Assembly (NCBI GenBank): GCA_016184455.1
Contig: JACPCS010000131.1
Coordinates: 1 to 56,322, forward strand
Direction of reading: 5' to 3'
Length of the DNA stretch: 56,322 nucleotides
DNA from: Acidobacteriota bacterium
Lineage (GTDB): Bacteria > Acidobacteriota > Vicinamibacteria > Vicinamibacterales > UBA2999
Below, piece by piece: positions 49,977 through 56,322 of the stretch. Below the pieces are notes generated by a model. That model saw only the letters and a program-made list of their open reading frames with translations, ran no database searches and was not told where the DNA came from. The stretch's first letter is position 1, and each line of letters starts with the position of its first letter. The translations under genes were made by a program, and so were the position numbers.

Positions 49977-50999
49977 ATGCGCTACCGAGTTCCTGTCAGT
50001 GTCATGGTCGTCCTCGCAGTCATGCTGTCGGCCACTGTCGCCGCCGCTCAGGGCGCGGCGACGGGCAGAGCCACGGCGGAAGCGCGCGGGTACAAGGCGC
50101 CGCGCACGCCAGATGGCCAGCCCGATCTGCAGGGCTACTGGACGAACTCGACCTACACTCCGCTCCAGCGGCCCCCGGAGATCAACCGCGAGTTCTTCAC
50201 GCGTGAGGAAGCCATCGAGATCATGAAAAAGGCGGCGGCGGCCGAGAGCGAGCAGACGACGCCCGGCACGATCGCCGACGTCCACTACGACTTCACGCAG
50301 TTCGGGCTCGACCGCAACCAGGGCGGCGTGCCGCTGAACATGCGCACGTCGCTCATCTTCGATCCGCCCGACGGCCGGCTGCCTCCGCTCACCGCCGAGG
50401 GGAAGCGGCTCGCGGCCCAGCGCGCCGAGGCGCGCAAGCGCATGGGCGGGCCGTGGGACGCCGCGCAGAACCAGTCGTTCAGCGTGCGCTGCATTCTGAT
50501 GGACCGCGCGGGGCCGCCGATGCTCCCTGGCGCGTACAACAACTTCTACCAGATCATCCAGGCGCCGGGGTACGTGATGATCCTCGTCGAGATGATCCAC
50601 GAGCCGCGGATCATCCCGCTCGACCGCCGGCCGCACCTGTCGGGCAACGTCCAGCAGCTCACGGGCAATCCCGTCGGCCGCTGGGAAGGCGACACGCTCG
50701 TCGTCGAGTCGACGAACTTCACCGACCAGAACCCGTTCGCCCAGGGCGCGAGCGAGAAGATGCGGCTCACCGAGCGCTTCACGCGCGTCGCCGAGGATCG
50801 GATCCTCTACCAGTTCACCATCGATGACCCCGCCGTATGGGCACGTGCGTGGTCGGCGGAGCTGCCGATGATGAAGACCAACGGGCCGATCTTCGAGCAC
50901 GCGTGCCACGAGGGGAACCGCAGCCTGTACAACGCGCTGGCCGGCGCGCGCGCCGATGAGACGCGCGCGGCCGAGGCCGCGAAGAAGTCCTCGCAGTAG
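49977..50999 (+). CDS. PDGxPDLxGxW secreted protein
   Basis: This 340-residue protein has a signal peptide (MRYRVPVSVMVVLAVMLSATV). The mature motif is APRTPDGQPDLQGYWTNSTY. Family segments: SLIFDPPDGRLPPLT, VRCILMDRAGPPMLPGAYNN, FYQIIQAPGYVMILVEMIHE, PVGRWEGDTLVVESTNFTDQ, EKMRLTERFTRVAEDRILYQ and IDDPAVWARAWSAELPMM. It is the closest relative of the product at 21469 in the window. It lies between another family member and DUF6152 with short gaps of 22 and 12 bases, so all three are probably one operon. Confidence 0.82.
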   Translation: MRYRVPVSVMVVLAVMLSATVAAAQGAATGRATAEARGYKAPRTPDGQPDLQGYWTNSTYTPLQRPPEINREFFTREEAIEIMKKAAAAESEQTTPGTIADVHYDFTQFGLDRNQGGVPLNMRTSLIFDPPDGRLPPLTAEGKRLAAQRAEARKRMGGPWDAAQNQSFSVRCILMDRAGPPMLPGAYNNFYQIIQAPGYVMILVEMIHEPRIIPLDRRPHLSGNVQQLTGNPVGRWEGDTLVVESTNFTDQNPFAQGASEKMRLTERFTRVAEDRILYQFTIDDPAVWARAWSAELPMMKTNGPIFEHACHEGNRSLYNALAGARADETRAAEAAKKSSQ

Positions 51000-51011
51000 G
51001 AGAGACGCCTT

Positions 51012-51428
51012 ATGACCATGAACCGCGCCATTCTGTGGGCCGCATTCGGTGTGCTGCTCGCCGCCGCACCGCTCCGCGCGCATCACTCGTTCGCAGCGGA
51101 GTTCGACGTCACCAAGCCGATCAAGCTGACCGGCAGCCTCGTGAAGTGGGAGATGATCAACCCCCACTCGTGGTTCCACATGGACGTGAAGGGACCGGAC
51201 GGTCAGGTCGTCCGCTGGATGATCGAAGGCGGGAGCCCGAATCAGCTGATCCGGCTCGGCGTGACGAAGAACACACTGCAGGTCGGCACCGAGTTCGTCA
51301 TCGAGGGGTACCTGGCGCGCGACGGCACGAACAAGGCGGTCGGCCGCAATTTCATCCTCGCCGACGGCAGGCGGTTGTTCCTCGGCGGATCGGTGCCGGG
51401 CGGCGACGGCGCGCCGATCGTCAGATAG
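51012..51428 (+). CDS. DUF6152 family exported protein
   Basis: This 138-residue protein has a signal peptide (MTMNRAILWAAFGVLLAAAP) and the mature start HHSFAAEFDVTKPIKLTGSL followed by KWEMINPHSWFHMDVKGPDG. It matches the copy at 21066 over most of its length and is more similar to it than to the copy at 26794. The sequence GTAGGAGAG before the ATG is its ribosome-binding site. A double-hairpin repeat (51437-51489) lies nine bases after its stop. Confidence 0.85.
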   Translation: MTMNRAILWAAFGVLLAAAPLRAHHSFAAEFDVTKPIKLTGSLVKWEMINPHSWFHMDVKGPDGQVVRWMIEGGSPNQLIRLGVTKNTLQVGTEFVIEGYLARDGTNKAVGRNFILADGRRLFLGGSVPGGDGAPIVR

Positions 51429-51436
51429 GCACGCAT

Positions 51437-51489
51437 GTGGCGCGAACCCTTCGGGTTCGCGCGGGGCGAACCTGAAAGGTTCGCCCCAC
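51437..51489. repeat. Double-hairpin repeat, inverted copy
   Basis: GTGG (51437-51440), stem GCGCGAACCC (51440-51449), loop TTC, GGGTTCGCGC (51453-51462), then GGGGCGAACC (51463-51472), loop TGAAA, GGTTCGCCCC (51478-51487), closing CCAC. Read on the minus strand the order of the two hairpins matches the other copies. It lies between two converging genes and could end both transcripts. Confidence 0.85.
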
Positions 51490-51496
51490 GACCGTC

Positions 51497-52510
51497 CTAC
51501 TTCCCTACCAGCAAATCCGTCCGGTTGTTCTCGCAGACGAACTCGATCAGCTCTTCCTGCGGCGCCAGGTACCAGACCAGGTTGTGCGTCCACGGGCGCG
51601 TGAACGTGCCCGGATCGTCGTAGACCACCTGCACCTCCAGGCGTCCGTATTCCGGCCGCCGGTAGCGCTCGGTCGTCCGCAGCTGCTCGGTGTGCGGATA
51701 GACGCCGATCCAGCTCTGATCGTTGAAGCCGACGGTATCGATGACCAGCGTGTCGCCCTCCCAGCGACCCACCGAGTGCCCGAGCCACGCCGGGTTCGGA
51801 TCGGCCGGATGGCTGCGGCCGTCGAGAAACACCTGGCGGAACCCTGGCACGTCCTCGAAGAGTATCGCCAGCAGCGTGGGCGTCTGGAGAAACTTCGTGA
51901 GCCACGGGCTCGACGCGCCAGGGACGGGAAAGTCTCCCGGCAGGCAGCGCGTGTGCGGCGCGTCATGTCTGTTGTTTGCGATGCGCTGCTTCGCGAGGGC
52001 GGCCGCCCAGGGCAGCGCGGCGGCGTCTTCCGGGTAGCGATCGCGGTACACGAGCCACACGCCCGACAGATCGGGCTTGCCGTCAGGCGTCCGCGGCACC
52101 GGCAGGTTCGGCACCTTCGCGCGGTCGCGCAGCAGGTCGGCGTTGCGGCCCGGATCGTCCCCGAGGGTCTTGCCACCGACGTTCTCCACGAGCGAGATGT
52201 CGAATGTGGTCGTCTGGCCGGCGCGTACCGCGACCGTGCGCCGGTACGGATCGAAGCCGCAGCACGGCATCGCGACCGTCAGCTCGTATTCGCCCGCAGG
52301 CACGTCGGCGAACTGATAGCGGCCGTCGGGATCGCTGGCCGTCCGCAGGACGGCGCCCGTATCGCGATGGCGGATCTGGATCGGCGCGTCGCGGGGCCGC
52401 TCGCCGCTCCAGGCGACACTCACGGTGCCTGAGAGCGACCCGCGCGCACCCTGCGCCGACGCGACGACCGTCAGCGCGAGGCAGCCGACGACTACAGCGA
52501 CACGGGACAT
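51497..52510 (-). CDS. Ig-like domain fused to PDGxPDLxGxW domain
   Basis: This 337-residue protein has a signal peptide (MSRVAVVVGCLALTVVASAQ). Residues 25-115 form a carboxypeptidase-regulatory-like domain (LSGTVSVAWSGERPRDAPIQ, DPDGRYQFADVPAGEYELTV). Residues 130-337 match the family domain: TPDGKPDLSGVWLVYRDRYP, VGRWEGDTLVIDTVGFNDQS, RRPEYGRLEVQVVYDDPGTF and TRPWTHNLVWYLAPQEELIE. It is the only copy with the extra N-terminal domain, and it is transcribed towards the DUF6152 operon. GAGGAGGAGAGG stands before the ATG. Confidence 0.8.
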   Translation of the reverse strand: MSRVAVVVGCLALTVVASAQGARGSLSGTVSVAWSGERPRDAPIQIRHRDTGAVLRTASDPDGRYQFADVPAGEYELTVAMPCCGFDPYRRTVAVRAGQTTTFDISLVENVGGKTLGDDPGRNADLLRDRAKVPNLPVPRTPDGKPDLSGVWLVYRDRYPEDAAALPWAAALAKQRIANNRHDAPHTRCLPGDFPVPGASSPWLTKFLQTPTLLAILFEDVPGFRQVFLDGRSHPADPNPAWLGHSVGRWEGDTLVIDTVGFNDQSWIGVYPHTEQLRTTERYRRPEYGRLEVQVVYDDPGTFTRPWTHNLVWYLAPQEELIEFVCENNRTDLLVGK

Positions 52511-52550
52511 GACCTCTCCTCCTCTTGCTCAGCGCATTTTGCCGATACGC

Positions 52551-53288
52551 CTAGCGCAGCTCGACGCGCCCGCGCGGGCCCTCGATGGTGGCGATGAGCG
52601 CGGCGCGCGGGCCCTGCCGGACCGGCAACTCGACGCCCACGCGGTTCAGCGCATTGTGCACCCGCTGCGCGTCGGGGTGCTCGGCGCGCAGGGCCACGAG
52701 CGTCGCGCCAGGCGCAGCACTGGCAGCCGGATGCGGCGTGCGTCCCCAGTCGATGAAAAACGGCACGAGGCCGTCGGCCACCACCGTGCGGGGATCCGTG
52801 TAGCGCCACGTCAGCAGGACGCCGTCGGTGCGTCGGCGGCTTCCCGCGATCACCTCGCCGAGCGTCACGCCGCCGCGTACCGCATCGGCCGCCAGCTGCT
52901 CGAGCGCGGTGGCCTTCGCGGCCCACGCAACGAGCCTCGGTTCCCGCAGACCATCGATGCCAAACGGGCGCGGCAGAGCGGGCGTCGGCTGCTCCGGGTC
53001 CGGGCCGATGATTTCCAGATACGACGTCGGACCGAACGACAGCAGCGCGTTGCGCGTGCCGCGCCCGGGGTGCTGGCCGCCTGCCGTCGCCCGTACGCCG
53101 AGGAGCTTCTCCACCCGATCGACCCCTCTCTGCAGATCGGGCGTGGCGTACACGAGGTGATCGACCGCGGCGAGCAGTCGATCCGGCTGCGCCGCCGTAC
53201 CGGTGCAGGCCCACAGCAGCAGCGCAGGCCCAAGGAAACGGACGATGCGGCCGCCGGCGGCCGAGGAGCGACCCCTTCTGGCGCTCAT
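52551..53288 (-). CDS. VOC family protein, glyoxalase-like
   Basis: This 245-residue protein starts at an ATG overlapping the amidase stop (ATGA) and has a signal peptide (VRFLGPALLLWACTGTAAQ). The domain starts AAVDHLVYATPDLQRGVDRV and includes GTRNALLSFGPTSYLEIIGP and RTDGVLLTWRYTDPRTVVAD, as in the Glyoxalase_3-like family. Conserved His (DHLVYA) and Glu (YLEIIG) are metal-binding candidates. Exported VOC proteins are unusual. Its partner gene is an amidase with its own signal peptide. Confidence 0.75.
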   Translation of the reverse strand: MSARRGRSSAAGGRIVRFLGPALLLWACTGTAAQPDRLLAAVDHLVYATPDLQRGVDRVEKLLGVRATAGGQHPGRGTRNALLSFGPTSYLEIIGPDPEQPTPALPRPFGIDGLREPRLVAWAAKATALEQLAADAVRGGVTLGEVIAGSRRRTDGVLLTWRYTDPRTVVADGLVPFFIDWGRTPHPAASAAPGATLVALRAEHPDAQRVHNALNRVGVELPVRQGPRAALIATIEGPRGRVELR

Positions 53289-54880
53289 GGCTCGCCCGGC
53301 AGGGCCGGCGTGGTCGACGGCGGCTTGCGGTGGTCGGTCGCCTGCTCGAACGCGAAGCCGAGGCGGAAGAGCGTCGGCTCGGCGTACGGCCTGCCGACGA
53401 GCTCGAGCCCGACGGGCATGCCGTCGCTCGTGAACCCCGCCGGCACCGTCAGCGCCGGAAAGCCGAGGACCGGCGCCAGACGACGGTTGCTGCCCTGACC
53501 CGTGGTATCGAGCCGCGGGTCGGTCATCTCGTTCGGGCCGATGACGGCCGGCTGGTGATCGTAGGTCGCGTGCACGAGCGCGTCGAGCCGATGCTCGGCC
53601 ATCGCGCTGAACACCTGCTGCCGGATCTCGTCGTTGATCCGCAGCGCCTGCAGGTAGCCGGCTTCCTCCGGCGACCGGCCGATGTTGCCCATCAGCACGC
53701 GGACGCGCGACGGGACGACTTTGCCGGTCAGGAGGATGTCGCGCAGCGTCTTGAACGGCGCGTTCGGATGCTCCGCGAGATACCGATTGATGGCCGGCTC
53801 CGTCTCGAACACGTTGACATCCCACGCCCGGGCGACCCGCAGCGCGAGGTCGGGAATGGCGATCGGATCGACGACGTCCGCACCACGTGCCTTCAGCTCG
53901 GCGACCGCGCGGTCGATCACCGTCTTCACCTTCCGGTAGTCCTCGGACGAGGGGTCGGTCTTCGTGTCGATCGGCTGCCGGATGACGCCGACGCGCGCGC
54001 CCTTCAGGCCGTCTGCCGCGAGGAAGGCAGTGTACGTGTTCGGAATCTGCCCGACCGCCTGCGCCGTCACCGGGTCCTTCGGGTCGTAGCCGGCAATGAC
54101 GTCGAGCAGCATCGCTGTATCCCTCACCGTGCGGGCGATCGGCCCGAGCGTGTCGGTCGTCGGCTTGGCCGGCATCATGCCGTGCCGGCTGACGAGCGGC
54201 ACCGTCGGCCGCAGCCCGACCAGGCTGTGCACGGCGGCGGGGCCGCGGATCGATCCTCCCGTGTCCTCCGCGATCGCCACCGTCGCGAAGTTGGCCGCGA
54301 CGCCCGCGCCGCTGCCGCTCGACGAGCCGCTCGCGTTGCGCCGGGGGTCGTAGGGGTTGCGGATGGGGCCGCCGGCCGACGCCGTGCTCAGGTACCCCGC
54401 CGCGTACTCGCCCATCGTGGTCTTGGCGATGATGATCGCGCCGGCGCGCCGCAGCTTCGCCACCACCGTCGCGTCGCGCTGCGGCACGAAATCCTTGAAC
54501 AGGATCGACCCGTAGCTCGTCGGCATGTCGATCGTCTCGACCTGATCCTTGACGAGCACGGGAATGCAGTGGAACGGACCGGTCGGACCCGACGCCCGGA
54601 AGGCGGCATCGAGGCGATCGGCTTCCTGCCGCGCACGCGCGTTGATCGTCTGCACCGCGTTCAGACGTGGACCCGCCTGGTCGTAGGCCTCGATGCGGCG
54701 CAGATACGCATCGACGAGCGTCCGGCAGGTCAGCCGGTTCGCGCGGAAGGCCGCGTGGATGTCGTCGATCGTCGCCTCGAGCAGGCGGAAGGTGCCAGGG
54801 GGTGCCTGCGCCTGCGCAGACGGGGCCGCGGCGGGGCACATCGCGAACAGCAGCAGCGTGACGACACGCAGGTAACGCAT
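53285..54880 (-). CDS. Secreted amidase signature enzyme
   Basis: This 531-residue enzyme has a signal peptide (MRYLRVVTLLLFAMCPAAAP). The catalytic Lys111 is in IPVLVKDQVETIDMP, the GSSSGS loop spans 185-190 and the nucleophile Ser210 is in AIAEDTGGSIRGPAA, the full Ser-cisSer-Lys triad. I chose the ATG at 54880 because GAGGGG lies six bases before it; a GTG at 54892 would overlap the deaminase stop. The enzyme is predicted to act on amides in the periplasm or outside the cell. It is tightly packed in the operon from 56 kb to 52.5 kb. Confidence 0.88.
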   Translation of the reverse strand: MRYLRVVTLLLFAMCPAAAPSAQAQAPPGTFRLLEATIDDIHAAFRANRLTCRTLVDAYLRRIEAYDQAGPRLNAVQTINARARQEADRLDAAFRASGPTGPFHCIPVLVKDQVETIDMPTSYGSILFKDFVPQRDATVVAKLRRAGAIIIAKTTMGEYAAGYLSTASAGGPIRNPYDPRRNASGSSSGSGAGVAANFATVAIAEDTGGSIRGPAAVHSLVGLRPTVPLVSRHGMMPAKPTTDTLGPIARTVRDTAMLLDVIAGYDPKDPVTAQAVGQIPNTYTAFLAADGLKGARVGVIRQPIDTKTDPSSEDYRKVKTVIDRAVAELKARGADVVDPIAIPDLALRVARAWDVNVFETEPAINRYLAEHPNAPFKTLRDILLTGKVVPSRVRVLMGNIGRSPEEAGYLQALRINDEIRQQVFSAMAEHRLDALVHATYDHQPAVIGPNEMTDPRLDTTGQGSNRRLAPVLGFPALTVPAGFTSDGMPVGLELVGRPYAEPTLFRLGFAFEQATDHRKPPSTTPALPGEP

Positions 54881-54888
54881 AGTGCCCC

Positions 54889-55344
54889 TCACTGTGCAGT
54901 CCAGAAGCCGACGTGCACGGCCCGTGCTTCATCCGGCAGCACCGGACCGATGATGGCGACCGGTTCCCGCGCGCGCGCAAACAGGTCGGCGCAGGGGACC
55001 ACGAAATCGCGGCGGGCCATCGCCGCCAGGTCGACCGCTGGAAGACCGTACACCAGCGATCGAATGCCTGCCCAGTACATCTTGCCGGCGCACATCGCGC
55101 ACGGCTCGCAGCTCGTGTAGAGCACGCTGCGCCGAATCTCCTCTGCCGACAGCCGGCGAATGGCGGCCGCGACGAGATTCGTCTCGGCGTGCGCCGTCGG
55201 ATCGCGATCCGTGTTGATCGTGTTCTGCGCGGTGAGCACGATCGTCCCGTCGATCGCGAGCAGCGCCCCGAACGGGTGATTGCCCGCCGCCCGCGCCTGG
55301 CGGGCCAGCTCGATCGCCTGCCGAATCAGCGGTTCGTGCTGCAC
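54889..55344 (-). CDS. Nucleoside deaminase (guanine deaminase-like)
   Basis: This 151-residue zinc deaminase has the HAE motif (His52-Ala-Glu54) in DPTAHAETNLVAAAIRRL and the Cys pair in YTSCEPCAMCAGKMYWAGI (Cys82, Cys85). The Asn in GNHPFGALLA is normal for this fold. It would deaminate guanine, cytosine or a related compound. The GTG start follows the SMP-30 stop (TAG) directly, and the amidase start overlaps its TGA. Confidence 0.87.
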   Translation of the reverse strand: MQHEPLIRQAIELARQARAAGNHPFGALLAIDGTIVLTAQNTINTDRDPTAHAETNLVAAAIRRLSAEEIRRSVLYTSCEPCAMCAGKMYWAGIRSLVYGLPAVDLAAMARRDFVVPCADLFARAREPVAIIGPVLPDEARAVHVGFWTAQ

Positions 55345-56169
55345 CTATTTCGACCGGCTCGCCGGCCCCTCGGCCAGCATTCGCACGCGATAGAGCGATG
55401 CGAGCGCGGTCAGATAGAGCGTCCGGCGATCGGTGCCGCCGAAGGCGACGTTCCTCGCCACCGATGGCAGGCGAACGATGCCGAGATGCGTGCCGGTGCG
55501 ATCGATCACCTGAATCCCGGCGGCCGTCGACACGTACAGCCGGCCCATCGCGTCGATCGCCATCCCATCCGCCCGGCTGCGCGGACCGAGCGAGCCCTTT
55601 TCCAGCTCGAGCAGCCTGGCGAACTGGCGCTTGTTCGAGATGCGGCCGTCAGGCCCGACGTCGAACGCGATGACGAACTCCCCTTCCGTATCGCCGACGT
55701 ACAGCACCTTTTCGTCGATGCTGAGGGTGACGCCGTTGGGGCGCCTGATTTGGCCGTCGAGGAGCAGGACCTCGCCCCTGGGCGTCAGGTAATGCAGGTT
55801 GCCCGGCTCCTTCGGCGCGGCGTCGGGCGCCGGCCGAGGTGCGGGATCCGTGAAGTAGATCCCGCCGCGGCTGTCGGCAATCAGATCGTTCGGCGCGCGC
55901 AGCGGCTGGCCCTTGAAGGCGGTGGCAAGCGGCATCACACGCTTGTCGGCCGTCACCGCGACGATCCGACGGCCCGCGCCCTCGGCGGCGAGCAGGCGGC
56001 CGTCCCGGGCAACGAAGAGGCCGTTGGCGCCATTGGTGTTCTCGCGCCAGACGGCGATCGTCCCGTTCGGCTCGAGCTTGTAGGTGATGTTCGCGGGGAT
56101 GTCGCTGAAGAACAGCCCGCCGTCGGGCGCGGCCACGGGGCCCTCGAGGCCTTTGAAGCCGCCGCGCAC
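55345..56169 (-). CDS. SMP-30/gluconolactonase-like protein, N-terminus missing
   Basis: This 274-residue propeller has GFKGLEGPVAAPDGGLFFSDI, the first blade, and then NGTIAVWRENTNGANGLFVA, APNDLIADSRGGIYFTDPAP, RRPNGVTLSIDEKVLYVGDT and RADGMAIDAMGRLYVSTAAG, the Ca-binding and catalytic Asn/Asp/Glu layout of the SMP-30 lactonase family. It starts at a GTG, and no signal peptide precedes it. Instead the upstream codons belong to the end of an amidohydrolase, so the junction has lost the usual N-terminal leader. Many relatives are exported; this copy would be cytoplasmic or nonfunctional for export. The deaminase follows directly. Confidence 0.75.
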   Translation of the reverse strand: MRGGFKGLEGPVAAPDGGLFFSDIPANITYKLEPNGTIAVWRENTNGANGLFVARDGRLLAAEGAGRRIVAVTADKRVMPLATAFKGQPLRAPNDLIADSRGGIYFTDPAPRPAPDAAPKEPGNLHYLTPRGEVLLLDGQIRRPNGVTLSIDEKVLYVGDTEGEFVIAFDVGPDGRISNKRQFARLLELEKGSLGPRSRADGMAIDAMGRLYVSTAAGIQVIDRTGTHLGIVRLPSVARNVAFGGTDRRTLYLTALASLYRVRMLAEGPASRSK

Positions 56170-56173
56170 TTCT

Positions 56174-56322
56174 TCCGTACAGCGCCGCGGGATTGTCGAC
56201 GAGGATCCGTCGCCGCGTCGCCTCGTCAGGCGCCCACCGCGCCATCAGATCGAACAGCCGCGCGTCGTCTGGTTTCTGCGTCTCGTTCGGATGCGGCCAG
56301 TTGCTCCCCCAGACGAGCCGTT
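56174..56322 (-). CDS. Amidohydrolase, C-terminal end (partial)
   Basis: The window edge cuts this gene. Its last 50 or so residues are readable: RLVWGSNWPHPNETQKPDDA, RLFDLMARWAPDEATRRRIL and VDNPAALYG. This is the C-terminus of the metal-dependent TIM-barrel hydrolase family (2-pyrone-4,6-dicarboxylate lactonase-like), where the WGSNWPHP segment contains the catalytic Asp-equivalent region and the protein normally ends in NPAxLYGF. Here the frame does not stop after LYG but runs into the SMP-30 start, so its last residue and stop codon have been lost. Confidence 0.75.

Noticed and set aside
1..56322. tRNA, rRNA and CRISPR
   Set aside because: I saw no T-loop/acceptor pattern with a CCA or anticodon arm, no rRNA blocks and no regularly spaced direct repeats. 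The heptamer arrays are too short and have no spacers.

Overview
This window is high-GC DNA that reads like a chromosome segment of an Acidobacteriota member, most likely of the Vicinamibacteria type. This is inference from gene content. The clues are a vWFA-related protein of the acidobacterial type, several PQQ-like beta-propeller proteins, repeated DUF6152 genes, secreted proteins with a PDGxPDLxGxW motif, and a Hanks-type kinase fused to a TolB/WD40-like propeller. I saw no rRNA, tRNA or CRISPR array.

Layout. 1-6.5 kb is a decayed accessory island. It holds a DUF5615/DUF433 pair, two nested and truncated group II intron remnants, an RHH/PIN toxin-antitoxin pair, a truncated and frameshifted HYR-domain gene, a frameshifted IS91-like transposase remnant and a small retropepsin-like protease. 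6.4-11.5 kb carries an APC permease, a small conserved protein, a vWFA protein, an acyl-CoA dehydrogenase and an HMA-like protein. 11.5-21 kb is an envelope cluster: a TonB-dependent receptor and five PQQ-like propeller proteins, three of them joined by 4-base start/stop overlaps. 21-27.8 kb holds DUF6152 and PDGxPDLxGxW genes, a TPR protein, and a sulfite-dehydrogenase-like molybdoenzyme with its cytochrome c. 28-34 kb carries a membrane glycosyltransferase-like protein, an antiporter pseudogene, the kinase and a nucleotidyltransferase pair. 34-41 kb carries NHL proteins, an amidase, a formamidase and an Abhydrolase_10 protein. 41-49 kb is a run of minus-strand genes: SDR, serine hydrolase, halogenase-like flavoprotein, HemW-like radical SAM protein, DinB, thioesterase, tag and an alpha/beta hydrolase. 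49-52.5 kb is a second DUF6152/PDGxPDLxGxW module. 52.5-56.3 kb is a tight operon of VOC protein, amidase, deaminase, SMP-30 and the end of an amidohydrolase.

The most unusual content is not protein-coding. A 52-53 base double-hairpin repeat occurs three times with compensating stem changes. One copy sits in frame inside an amidase gene and another is nested inside two further inverted repeats. A second repeat family supplies start or stop codons to its neighbours. Short heptamer arrays begin at stop codons. At least six genes have a -10 hexamer 6-10 bases before the start codon, which suggests leaderless transcripts. Several genes also appear to have lost conserved segments (sulfite-dehydrogenase-like protein, antiporter, vWFA protein, SMP-30/amidohydrolase junction). 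That points to deletion-prone DNA or to assembly errors.
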